Origin: an uncultured Halomicronema sp.
Lineage (GTDB): Bacteria; Cyanobacteriota; Cyanobacteriia; Phormidesmidales; Phormidesmidaceae
DNA length: 64,000 nt
Direction of reading: 5' to 3'
Assembly (NCBI GenBank): GCA_937899725.1
Contig: CALCCA010000006.1
Coordinates: 1-64,000, forward strand
Position 1 is the stretch's first letter. Each line of letters begins with the position of its first letter. Both the position numbers and the translations under genes were made by a program. Shown piece by piece: positions 17,093-27,337 of this stretch. The notes below the pieces were generated by a model that ran no database searches, was not told where the DNA came from, and worked only from the letters and a program-made list of their open reading frames with translations.

Positions 17093-17665
17093 TTAAGCGG
17101 CCTCTTTCCGGGAACGCTTCTGGGCTAGTAGGCCCGTGGCAACGGCACCTAGACCCAGCATCAAAGCCGGCTCAGGAACCTTTTCAGCAAACGTAACTTC
17201 TGTATTAAGGCTCAAGACTCGGCTTGACGTTAAGGTCGCTGTGGCACCGTCCAACCCGTCTAATAGGTCTTCATAGGTATCAAAAATGTCGTTTACCTGA
17301 AAAGCACTATCAAAAGTAAACGTGGCCACCTCGTTGAAGCCGTCGTAGAGTCCGAAAAAGTCTTGCCCCAAAAAGAGCCGATTGATAATTCCTAGCTCTA
17401 AATCCTCAAAGGTGAAAGAAGACGGGCCGAGGTCAATTGAGAAGACTTCAACGGCATCAGGAAAGGCATCAAAGATGATACCAAAGCCAATATCAGCGCG
17501 TTCAGCATCTTCATCAAACTGGATATGGCCGCTCACGGGAGCAGCACTCGATGCAAAACGATACAGGCGGGCGGCTTCAGCAGACTCAAGTCCACTGAAA
17601 ACAGCGACGGTCGCAAATGAGCCCGCGATCGCAGCTTTCGTCATCACGCTTTTCATTCGTTTCAT
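17093..17665 (-). CDS. PEP-CTERM sorting-signal protein (paralog)
   Basis: A 190-residue exported protein. After MKRMKSVMTKAAIAG comes a signal peptide cleaved near AEA (about residue 31). The middle is acidic and Phe-rich (for example FGLYDGFNEVATFTFDSAF) without a recognised domain. It ends with VPEPALMLGLGAVATGLL plus a basic tail, the exosortase signal. The last residues are almost the same as in the protein at 15836-16465, while the mature regions are unrelated by eye. A role in extracellular matrix or surface is the usual assumption for this class, not something visible here. Confidence 0.83.
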   Translation of the reverse strand: MKRMKSVMTKAAIAGSFATVAVFSGLESAEAARLYRFASSAAPVSGHIQFDEDAERADIGFGIIFDAFPDAVEVFSIDLGPSSFTFEDLELGIINRLFLGQDFFGLYDGFNEVATFTFDSAFQVNDIFDTYEDLLDGLDGATATLTSSRVLSLNTEVTFAEKVPEPALMLGLGAVATGLLAQKRSRKEAA

Positions 17666-18193
17666 TCTTTAGTCGTTGATTTTTTACAGTAGTCATTGCG
17701 GCGACAGATGATGCCCAGCACAATCGACCGCCAGCTTGTGACGGGGAGGCATGATGGCTGCGGTAGACTTGCCTGTCAATACGGGCAAGCCAGAAACTGT
17801 CGCGATAGAGACCCAAGATTGAAGCGAGGCAGCGGGAGCGGATGTCTCGCTTAAGACATTCCCTGGTGTCGTGAATATCGCTGAGACCGAAAAGTTCCCC
17901 TGAAGCGCGTTCACCCGAGATGGCAGACGCTTCTTTGGGCCGGGCCGCTCGACGGCATTTAGAGATCAGCAGTCAGCGCTGAGAAGCCTTTCAGACAATG
18001 ACTTCAGCGATTTGAGGTGATCTAATCAAACTGCGGTTTCGACAGATAGGCCTGCGTAAAATAACTGTTCTTTGCACGCAAGAGCGATCGCGTTGATCGC
18101 GTTAAGTAGAAAACATCATCAAGACATAGGTTGGCTCATATAGCGGCTTCAGCGCAAGTCCTGTCCTGAGACTCAGGCTCGGCGGCGAGAGGT
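17666..18193. other. Intergenic region, no recognised feature
   Basis: About 528 bp between the PEP-CTERM gene and a hypothetical membrane protein. Several short open frames exist on the reverse strand, but none has a convincing start, domain or codon pattern. Confidence 0.4.
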
Positions 18194-19228
18194 CTAGCGT
18201 TGATCTAAAATCTGCTCGGCAAATTGACGAATCAGGCTAAACTGACCCAGCATTTGGCCGAGGGGCTGATTGCGGTTTTGTAGTAGCTTCTGAAGGTTGT
18301 CGGCCACAATGTAAGCGCCGCCAGGCGTCAGCAGCGTAAACTGCACCAAGTTGGGTTGGTCGGGAAGGATATCGGCGTCGAGGGGCGAGGCCTGAGGCAA
18401 CACGGTTTGGGCTAGCTGGACAATGGTTTCAGCCGCCGCTGCGACCTCAGGCTTTTCCCCCAAGCCGACAACGCCACTGCCCGGTGTGGGACAAAATGAG
18501 GCATCTCCCGACCGGAAAGCACTTAGCGAAATCGCCCACAGCTCTGACGTTGAGGCGTCTAACATCCCCACATCCATGAGCACGCCGTAGACGCGATCTC
18601 GTTCCTCACTGGCGCCCTCCGCTGGTTCCGGTTGGATGGCCCATATCGTCTCGCGCCAGCGCTCGTAGGCCGGGGAGACCACGAACCCTAACCCGCGACC
18701 ACTGGGACGATTGACTGAGGCCGGTGACTGCTGAGCTGCCCGGCTCCACAATTGTCGAATTGCTTGATACGCCGCTTGAACGCCGTCGCGATCGCGGTAG
18801 TACAGTAGCGTTTGGGGCTGAGCATCTTGGGCCACAAATTTGAGGCTATAAAACCACAGGGTGCCTTGGTTACCATCAGATTTTTTATGTCGCCGTTTGA
18901 AGTCAACCACACTGACGTCTTGCAGGGTCGATATTGGCAACTGCCAGTGCTGGGTGCCAAAAGGGGTTTTGCGATCGCAGCGAATCTGATCTGCTGTCCG
19001 ATCTAGGGTGAGGGTTTCTGACTTTAGCGCTCCCAACAGCGACGATCCGCCTAATCCTCCCACCAATAAGCAGATGAACACGACACCACCATTGAGGAAG
19101 CCCGCGATCGCCGCAATCCCCAGGCCCACTACCGCTAGCCCTAACAGCGCCCCAGGGAAAATCAACTTTTGTTTATCAACAAAGCTTTGAATTACTAGCT
19201 CGGTATCGGTTTGATGGGTCACTCTCAT
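18194..19228 (-). CDS. Hypothetical membrane protein
   Basis: A 344-residue protein. Two adjacent membrane helices occupy about 24-68 (LIFPGALLGLAVVGLGIAAIAGFL and VVFICLLVGGLGGSSLLGAL). A cytoplasmic beta-rich region of PH-like appearance follows (about 70-165, with TLDRTADQIRCDRKTPFG and VSVVDFKRR). The C-terminal half (about 185-344) has no domain I recognise. The ATG at 19228 replaces a TTG two codons earlier. It lies downstream of groEL but behind a strong terminator, so it is a separate unit. Function unknown. Confidence 0.65.
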   Translation of the reverse strand: MRVTHQTDTELVIQSFVDKQKLIFPGALLGLAVVGLGIAAIAGFLNGGVVFICLLVGGLGGSSLLGALKSETLTLDRTADQIRCDRKTPFGTQHWQLPISTLQDVSVVDFKRRHKKSDGNQGTLWFYSLKFVAQDAQPQTLLYYRDRDGVQAAYQAIRQLWSRAAQQSPASVNRPSGRGLGFVVSPAYERWRETIWAIQPEPAEGASEERDRVYGVLMDVGMLDASTSELWAISLSAFRSGDASFCPTPGSGVVGLGEKPEVAAAAETIVQLAQTVLPQASPLDADILPDQPNLVQFTLLTPGGAYIVADNLQKLLQNRNQPLGQMLGQFSLIRQFAEQILDQR

Positions 19229-19319
19229 AGCCAACGGGGATTCGTACGAAGGTCGGACTCAATGTATCACTGGATGGTGAAGGCGCTGTGGGTAGCAATA
19301 CTTCATATATCAGTTCAGT

Positions 19320-19357
19320 CAAAAAAACGCTGTTCCCCGATGAAGAGAAACAGCGTT
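19320..19357 (-). terminator. Rho-independent terminator of groESL
   Basis: On the reverse strand AACGCTGTT pairs with AACAGCGTT around a 14-base loop and is followed by a run of seven Ts. It lies 50 bp after the groEL stop. A second GAGTGCCC/GGGCACTC hairpin at 19372-19391 lies nearer the stop. Confidence 0.88.
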
Positions 19358-19407
19358 GTTGAATTAGTTGTTGAGTGCCCGTTGGGGCACTCGGTCGTTG
19401 TCTTGGC

Positions 19408-21084
<1,677 letters not shown>

Positions 21085-21259
21085 TCAGACGTGAAAGCTG
21101 ACCCGAGGGCGAGGGGATAGAGGAGCGGGGACAGGGTTCAAGGATTCAGAGTTGAGGGCTTCAAAGTTCAGGGGTGAGGTGCAAGGCGCTGACCTCTAAC
21201 CTGGTTCCTGGCACTTGGTACCGCTGACCTGATGCCTGATGCCTGACAACCGTTTGCTC

Positions 21260-21571
21260 TTAACCCAACGTGGCCAAAATGTCTTTTTCGGACAGCAAGA
21301 CGTACTCGTCGCCCCCGAGCTTGATGTCGGTACCGGCGTACTTGGAGTACAACACCTTATCCCCGGTCTTGACTTCCGGGGCCTGACGGCTACCATCGTC
21401 GTTGCGCTTGCCAGGGCCGACCGAAGTGATTTCGCCGACTTGAGGCTTTTCTTTAGCCGTATCAGGTAAGAGGATGCCGCCAGCAGTGGTTTCTTCAGAA
21501 GCGCTGACCTTGATCAAAACGCGATCGCCCAAAGGGGTGACGCTAGACGCACTCAAAGTAATAGCTGCCAT
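21260..21571 (-). CDS. groES: Co-chaperonin GroES
   Basis: A 103-residue co-chaperonin lid. [24 protein letters not shown], the mobile loop [23 protein letters not shown] and the C-terminal [14 protein letters not shown] cover the whole family length. The ATG at 21571 is clear; an upstream extension of 21 codons is spurious. It is first in the groESL operon, 83 bp downstream of the CIRCE operator. The 220-bp gap before groEL contains short imperfect repeats (GGTTCAAGGATTCAGAG-like and CCTGATGCCTGATGCCTGA) and no gene. Confidence 0.96.
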   Translation of the reverse strand: MAAITLSASSVTPLGDRVLIKVSASEETTAGGILLPDTAKEKPQVGEITSVGPGKRNDDGSRQAPEVKTGDKVLYSKYAGTDIKLGGDEYVLLSEKDILATLG

Positions 21572-21653
21572 TACAAATTCTCCAGAATTGCTAACACCAA
21601 TGTGAATGTGTGCTTGCCTAGAAGAGGAAGCCAAAATAACTTCGTCTCTGACG

Positions 21654-21680
21654 TTAGCACTCTCACGCTTCGAGTGCTAA
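21654..21680. promoter_or_regulatory. CIRCE operator (HrcA binding site)
   Basis: TTAGCACTC, 9 bp, GAGTGCTAA: a perfect match to the CIRCE inverted repeat, upstream of groES. HrcA would bind here and repress groESL until heat stress. Confidence 0.95.
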
Positions 21681-21792
21681 TTTAGATCTCCGCCGGGGTC
21701 AACCACAACAGCGAATTGAGTGCGGTTTCCCGAACTTGGGGGCATCTAGTTGAAGATACTGAAGTATCGATGCGTGAAGACTAGGGCGAATT

Positions 21793-24489
21793 ATGCAACT
21801 CCATTGGCTGGCAGCAGCGACGATCGGCATGTGTGGTGGCGGGCTACTGAGCGCCGATCGCGGCGGGGCGAATCCGATTATTCCTGAGGCGGGTAGTCAG
21901 ACGCAGGTCGAGCAAACGGGCAATGAATTCACCATTACGGGGGGCATCTCCTCGGGGGACGGCCAGGCGCTGTTTCATTCCTTTGAGCAATTGGGCCTCT
22001 CTGCCGGACAAGTCGCCACGTTTATGGCTCAGCCAGAGCTGCAGGCCATTTTGGGCCGCGTGGTGGGGGGCGATGCCTCTTATATTAATGGGCTATTGAG
22101 CGTCAGCGGCGGGGCCGATCTCTATTTGATTAACCCCGCTGGAATTTTGTTTGGCCCCAATGCGCAGCTCGATTTGGCGGGCTCGTTTGCCGCCACCACC
22201 GCTAACGGCGTGCAGTTTGATACGGGTATTTTTGACGCGATCGCCGCCAATGATTATGCCCAGCTCACGGGCAGTCCAGTGGGCTATGTGTTTACTGGCG
22301 ACGAAGCGGCGGCGATCGCCAATGCGGGCAATTTAGCCGTCTCCCCCGGCGAAGCGATTTTGCTGATCGGTGGCCAGGTGATCAACACCGGCACGCTGAC
22401 AGCACCGGGCGGCGACATTGTGATTGCGGCAGTGCCTGAAGCGAATCTCGTCCGCATCAGCCATCCTGACATGGTGCTGCATCTAGAACTGGCGACGCTG
22501 CCAGAGGATCTGGCCACCTCGGGTACCACGTTCACACCTTTGGCGTTGCCCCAGCTGTTGACGGGGGGCGATGCCGCCTTGGCGACGGGACTCACCGTGC
22601 AGCCCGACGGTACCGTGGCACTGGTCAATACCGGTACAGAAATTCCCCACGGAGCGGGTACAGCGATCGCTGCCGGGACGCTAGATGTCTCGGGAACGAC
22701 GGGTGGTGACATCACGATGGTGGGCGATCGCGTGGCCCTGCTGGACGCTGCGGTGAATGCATCCGGCGCGAATGATGGCGGCACGGTGCGTGTGGGCGGT
22801 GATTTTCAGGGGCAAGATACGCTACCTGGTGCCCAGGTGACCTATGTAGACGGCGGCACCGAAATCCTGGCTAATGCGGGCACCGTGGGCGATGGCGGCA
22901 CGGTAATTCTTTGGGCCGATGGGGCCACCGCGTTTTACGGAGAGATTACGGCAGCGGGGGGCAGTGTCGCGGGTGATGGCGGTTTTGTGGAAGTGTCGGG
23001 GCAGGAAACCCTGGTTTATCGAGGCACAGTGACGGCGATCGCCCCCAACGGCCAGATCGGCACTCTGCTGCTTGACCCGACGGATGTCACGATTCGCAAC
23101 GGCACGGTAGACGGTGACGACTCGGATGGCAGCGCCTTTCAGCTAACGGAATTTACGTTTGCGGCGGCCGATGCGATTCCCACTGTGATTTACGAATCCG
23201 AGCTGGAAAACTCTCCGGGCAATATTGATTTGGGCATTCGCGCCAGCAACAACATTGTTTTGGAAGATTTGGCTGACGATGCGCTGACCTTTTTTACCGA
23301 CCCGGCGAATCCCGGCAGCATTACCTTTGAGGCGGGTAACGAATTTCGGTTTGCAGATAGTAATGATGCGATCGTGGCACCGCGGCGATCGCTGACCATT
23401 ACGGCCAATTCCATTAATGCCGGGATCCTCAACACTTCAGAGTCAGGCAGCTTTGGCGGCAACGTGACCCTCAATGCGACGGGAAACGTCTCTACTGGGG
23501 ACGTGATTACCCAAGGCAATTCATCGGGCGAGCGCAGCGGCGATGTCACCATTACCGGTAGCAATATTCAGACGGGCCACATTGATGCGGGCGGCGGCTT
23601 TACCGACAGCAGTCGAGTCGAATTGACGGCGACCACTGGTGATATTGTGGTTGAAACGATCACGGCGGGTGGTGGTGGACTCGAAATTAATGCTGTTCGA
23701 CGCTTTCAAGCCAGAGAGACCTTTGATGCTTTTGTGCGCATTACCCTGGATTCTTCAGTCGATGCGGCCCTGATTGATTTTCTCACGAGGGGCAATCCGC
23801 AGCCCTTAATTGATGCTGGATTCGTCGATACTGCTGAACAAGTGCAATTCACCATTCCGGCCAGTATTTTGGTCGGCCCTGAAGCCGGAGGTGGCCCCGT
23901 TGTGATTCGCCATGGGGGAGCCGCGACTAACAACTTCAGCAACGGCGATATTACTATCGAGGGCAGCGGCGCGTTTCCTGACATTCAGTTTGTTTCTGGT
24001 CCTAATAACGACCAAACCATCAGCATTGATCCGGTTGCCCCAAGTGCCACCTTTACTGGTTTCACAACGCTGTTTCCAGCGGGCACATTTCCTGACAACG
24101 CCAGCGGTACGATTGGCGCAATTTTGCGCGGTCAAGGGGATGCAACGCTCGTTACCTCTTTTCAAAACCAACCCTTTGTGCCGGTGGCGCCAGAACCGCC
24201 GGGGGGCTCGCCAACTCCTGGTCCCCCGACGGTCCCGATCGACGTCATCGGTGGCGGGTTAGAAAATGTGGCGGGCGACAATCAGCCAGAGGCCACCACC
24301 ACGCTGGAGAACCTCTCTGACGTTGAGAATGAAAGCGCTGCGGCAACGGCTGCAGCAGGGGAAGACGAGCCGCTCACGACCGATGACTCAACCGAGCCGG
24401 ACTGCCGGGCCGCGATCGCGGAACAGTCAGCTGACACGGTGGTGATTGCGGGCACTTGTGAGGCGGATACGGAGGAGAGTGGGGAGTAG
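21793..24489 (+). CDS. Two-partner-secretion exoprotein with filamentous haemagglutinin N-terminal domain (paralog 1)
   Basis: An 898-residue secreted protein. A signal peptide (about 1-26) precedes the TPS domain: NPIIPEAGSQTQVEQTGNEF, GGISSGDGQALFHSFEQLGL and LYLINPAGILFGPNAQLDLAGSF, the conserved NPNGI-like region. Repeated DGGTV and GNI strands then form a right-handed beta-helix. The C-terminal about 100 residues are Pro-, Glu- and Thr-rich, acidic, and end with a short segment containing two cysteines. A TpsB outer-membrane pore should export it, but none is encoded in the window. The next gene is a paralog, followed by a CHAT protein. Secretion is well supported; the ligand is unknown. 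Confidence 0.9.
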   Translation: MQLHWLAAATIGMCGGGLLSADRGGANPIIPEAGSQTQVEQTGNEFTITGGISSGDGQALFHSFEQLGLSAGQVATFMAQPELQAILGRVVGGDASYINGLLSVSGGADLYLINPAGILFGPNAQLDLAGSFAATTANGVQFDTGIFDAIAANDYAQLTGSPVGYVFTGDEAAAIANAGNLAVSPGEAILLIGGQVINTGTLTAPGGDIVIAAVPEANLVRISHPDMVLHLELATLPEDLATSGTTFTPLALPQLLTGGDAALATGLTVQPDGTVALVNTGTEIPHGAGTAIAAGTLDVSGTTGGDITMVGDRVALLDAAVNASGANDGGTVRVGGDFQGQDTLPGAQVTYVDGGTEILANAGTVGDGGTVILWADGATAFYGEITAAGGSVAGDGGFVEVSGQETLVYRGTVTAIAPNGQIGTLLLDPTDVTIRNGTVDGDDSDGSAFQLTEFTFAAADAIPTVIYESELENSPGNIDLGIRASNNIVLEDLADDALTFFTDPANPGSITFEAGNEFRFADSNDAIVAPRRSLTITANSINAGILNTSESGSFGGNVTLNATGNVSTGDVITQGNSSGERSGDVTITGSNIQTGHIDAGGGFTDSSRVELTATTGDIVVETITAGGGGLEINAVRRFQARETFDAFVRITLDSSVDAALIDFLTRGNPQPLIDAGFVDTAEQVQFTIPASILVGPEAGGGPVVIRHGGAATNNFSNGDITIEGSGAFPDIQFVSGPNNDQTISIDPVAPSATFTGFTTLFPAGTFPDNASGTIGAILRGQGDATLVTSFQNQPFVPVAPEPPGGSPTPGPPTVPIDVIGGGLENVAGDNQPEATTTLENLSDVENESAAATAAAGEDEPLTTDDSTEPDCRAAIAEQSADTVVIAGTCEADTEESGE

Positions 24490-24555
24490 AGGGTAGAGGG
24501 TGGAGAGTAGGGAGTAGAGGGTGGAGAGTAGGGAGTAGAGGGTGGAAAGTAGAGG
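24481..24555. repeat. 21-bp purine-rich tandem repeat
   Basis: The unit GGGTGGAGAGTAGGGAGTAGA occurs at 24498-24518 and 24519-24539, then a partial third copy to about 24555, with a degenerate copy before. The plus strand is almost free of C over about 100 bases, directly after the first exoprotein stop codon. It may be a slippage-prone spacer between the two TPS genes. Confidence 0.8.
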
Positions 24556-24838
24556 GTGAGGTTGGAAAAGCTGATGGTTCAGGTGAGTGATGTTTGACTT
24601 GGCGATCGCGATGGCGCGCTGATTGGCCGGTGTATTGCCGATTGGGCAACGTACGCTGTGAATGGCGAAAGCTTGTCAGACCACCTAAATTTGATAGGAT
24701 TCAGACACTCTGTGACCGCTTGCTGGCGATGGATGAGCCCCGCAATGGGATGTGGGGCTCACGCGGTTCGTGACAGTCTCGGGATGCCACTGGTGCAGGG
24801 GGCGGTTTTCGCAACGTGTTCTTCTTGGGTTCCTGACC

Positions 24839-27265
24839 ATGACGAATCTGGCGCTGATTTCTCCGATGCTGGTCTTCAGCTTGAGCGGCTTGGGCTGGCT
24901 GTGGGCAGGGGAAGCAGTGGCCAACCCCATTACCCCGGACACGGGCAGCACCACTCAGATTACGCAGTCGGGCAACGAATTCACTATTACCGGGGGCGTT
25001 CCCTCTGCCGATGGGCAAGCGCTGTTTCACACTTTTGCTGAGTTTGGGCTGTCGCCGGCCCAAATTGCGACCTTTCTCGCGCAGCCTGATGTGCGATCGA
25101 TTTTGGGCAGCGTCGTGGGTGGGGAGGCGTCCTATATTGATGGGCTGCTGCGGGTCACGGGCAGTCCGGCTGATCTGTACCTGATCAATCCAGCGGGCAT
25201 TTTGTTTGGCCCTAACGCTCAGCTCGATCTAGCGGGCTCCTTTGCCGCGACGACCGCCAGCGGCATTCAGTTCGACGATGCGGTGTTTCACCTGCTGGAC
25301 CGCAACGACTACGGTCAATTCACCGGCGCACCGACCGGATTCGTGTTTGCCGAGAATGCCGGAGCCGTGGTGAACGGGGCGGATTTGACCGTCACTGCCG
25401 GAGCCGCCATTACGCTGATAGGCGGCCAGGTAATCAACACCGGCACGCTGACGGCACCGGGGGGCGAGATTACCATTGCGGCGATTCCCGATGCGAATTT
25501 AGTGCGCTTCAGTCAGGCCGATATGGCCCTGAGCTTAGAGTTCGCCACACTGCCCGAGGCCGGTGAGGCGGCTCTGCCGTTTACGCCATTAACGCTGCCG
25601 GAACTGTTGACTGGGGACGGTGCCACCTTGGCTACAGGGGTAGCCGTAACGCCCGAGGGCACGATCGCCCTGGTGAATTCAGAATTTGCGATCGCGGAGC
25701 TGCCGGGCAGCGCGATCGCCGCTGGCCCGCTCGACAGTTCTGGCACAGTGGGTGGTGACATTACGGTGGTGGGCGATCGCGTCAGCCTGGTGCAGGCCGA
25801 TATTGACGCTTCTGGAACATTGGGGGGCGGCACCGTGCGGCTGGGCGGCGACTGGCAAGGCCAGCCCACCCTGCCCGGTTCTCGCCTGACCTATGGGGAT
25901 GGGGGCAGCACGATCGCGGCGGATGCGACGCTCGTTGGGGATGGCGGCACCGTCATTCTGTGGTCAAATGGCGCGACGGGATTTTTCGGTACGGTTTCTG
26001 CTCAGGGCGGCGTTCAAGGGGGAGATGGCGGCTTGGTCGAAGTGTCGGGGGCACAGTCTCTCGCCTTTCGCGGGGCGGTCAATACGGCGGCTCCGGCAGG
26101 ACAGCCGGGCGCCCTGCTACTTGACCCGGTCGATATCCAAATTTTCAACGGCACGGCGGATGGCAACGACAGTGACGGGTTTGCCACTCTGCTCAGTGAC
26201 ACTGATAGTCCCCTTGCGGCGGCGTTGCCCACCATCCTCTATGAGTCTGAGTTAGAAGGGCTGGCGGGCGATACGGCCGTGACACTGCGGGCCAGCAACA
26301 ATATCGCGATCGCCGATCTGGTGGACGATGAGCTGCTTTTCCAAACGGGGACGGGGGCAATTCGCTTTGAGGCGGGCAATGGATTCTCGATGGCGGCGAC
26401 CGATACGCTGGTGGCCCCTGGTCGAAACGTGGCGATTGTTGCCGGGGGCAGTATTGTGGCTGGCAGCATCTTCACCTTTGAGGTACCCGACAATGACGAT
26501 GGCAGCATTACGCTGATCGGCTCCGAGATTCAAGCGGGGGTGCTGAATGCCCTGCAGCCCACTCCAATTACCACGCTGGGCAATGGCGGCAACATCAGTC
26601 GCGTCTCCTTAGAATCCACCCAAGGGGGCATCGTGGTCGATAGCCTGCTATCCGGCTCCGGCGGCATTGTGGTGAACTCGGCGGGCCAGTTTCGGGCGGA
26701 GGGTACCGTCGATGTCGCCGCCCGACCGGAAAAGGGGGATGCCAGCATCGTGAATGACTTTACCCTGAGCATTTTGGCGGCAGTACCGCTGAATCCGGCG
26801 GAAGAACTGGCCACCGAGGGGCTCAATCAGGCTCAAACCGAAGCCTTTTTGCAACCTCGCAGTCTGATTGTGCGTCGAGGGACTCGGGTGGATGAAACGA
26901 CGGTGCGGGGCGTGGCGATCGCCTTCGACCTAGCCAATTTACTCCCGCCCCTACCGCTCGACTTTGTCATTGGCCCCAATACTGGCGGGGGCATCACGCT
27001 GGCACCGGGGGAAAACGGTACGGTGGGCGGCGTTTTTCGCACGCGCCCTGACCGCACCCTCGTGACGTCTTTTGAAAATCAGACGTTTTTGATCGACAGT
27101 ACGCTGGTGCCCGATATCACAGTGTTGGACAACCTGTCTGAGGGCCAAAACGAAAATGCAGCGGGAGAATCGGAGCCTGACGCCAATGCCACCGCCGCAG
27201 TTTTAGAGATTTGTGATGCGAACGCCGGAGAACCGGAGGAACGCTGTGAAGATGAAAGTGAATAG
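24839..27265 (+). CDS. Two-partner-secretion exoprotein with filamentous haemagglutinin N-terminal domain (paralog 2)
   Basis: An 808-residue paralog of the preceding protein. The signal peptide MTNLALISPMLVFSLSG ends near GEAVA, followed by the TPS domain (NPITPDTGSTTQITQSGNEF, LYLINPAGILFGPNAQLDLA) and beta-helix repeats. An acidic Asn/Glu-rich tail contains two cysteines (EICDANAGEPEERCEDE). The ATG at 24839 gives a normal signal peptide; a GTG at 24752 would add 29 residues with basic character and cannot be excluded. It is about 40-50 percent similar to paralog 1 by eye, best in the TPS domain and in the LLDPVDI...NGTADG block. It is followed 72 bp later by the CHAT gene, so they may be cotranscribed. 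Confidence 0.87.
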   Translation: MTNLALISPMLVFSLSGLGWLWAGEAVANPITPDTGSTTQITQSGNEFTITGGVPSADGQALFHTFAEFGLSPAQIATFLAQPDVRSILGSVVGGEASYIDGLLRVTGSPADLYLINPAGILFGPNAQLDLAGSFAATTASGIQFDDAVFHLLDRNDYGQFTGAPTGFVFAENAGAVVNGADLTVTAGAAITLIGGQVINTGTLTAPGGEITIAAIPDANLVRFSQADMALSLEFATLPEAGEAALPFTPLTLPELLTGDGATLATGVAVTPEGTIALVNSEFAIAELPGSAIAAGPLDSSGTVGGDITVVGDRVSLVQADIDASGTLGGGTVRLGGDWQGQPTLPGSRLTYGDGGSTIAADATLVGDGGTVILWSNGATGFFGTVSAQGGVQGGDGGLVEVSGAQSLAFRGAVNTAAPAGQPGALLLDPVDIQIFNGTADGNDSDGFATLLSDTDSPLAAALPTILYESELEGLAGDTAVTLRASNNIAIADLVDDELLFQTGTGAIRFEAGNGFSMAATDTLVAPGRNVAIVAGGSIVAGSIFTFEVPDNDDGSITLIGSEIQAGVLNALQPTPITTLGNGGNISRVSLESTQGGIVVDSLLSGSGGIVVNSAGQFRAEGTVDVAARPEKGDASIVNDFTLSILAAVPLNPAEELATEGLNQAQTEAFLQPRSLIVRRGTRVDETTVRGVAIAFDLANLLPPLPLDFVIGPNTGGGITLAPGENGTVGGVFRTRPDRTLVTSFENQTFLIDSTLVPDITVLDNLSEGQNENAAGESEPDANATAAVLEICDANAGEPEERCEDESE

Positions 27266-27337
27266 CCGCGCTTAAACAGATGGGGTTGGCGTTGCTTTCC
27301 AAATATTGTCCAAACTTCCCGCTTGAGTGGGGATCGC

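Noticed and set aside
17693-17914. 73-codon reverse-strand frame after the second PEP-CTERM gene
   Set aside because: No domain, no clear ribosome site, and composition unlike neighbouring genes.
24752-24838. GTG-started 29-residue extension of the second TPS exoprotein
   Set aside because: The ATG at 24839 already gives a complete signal peptide; kept as an alternative, not as the annotated start.
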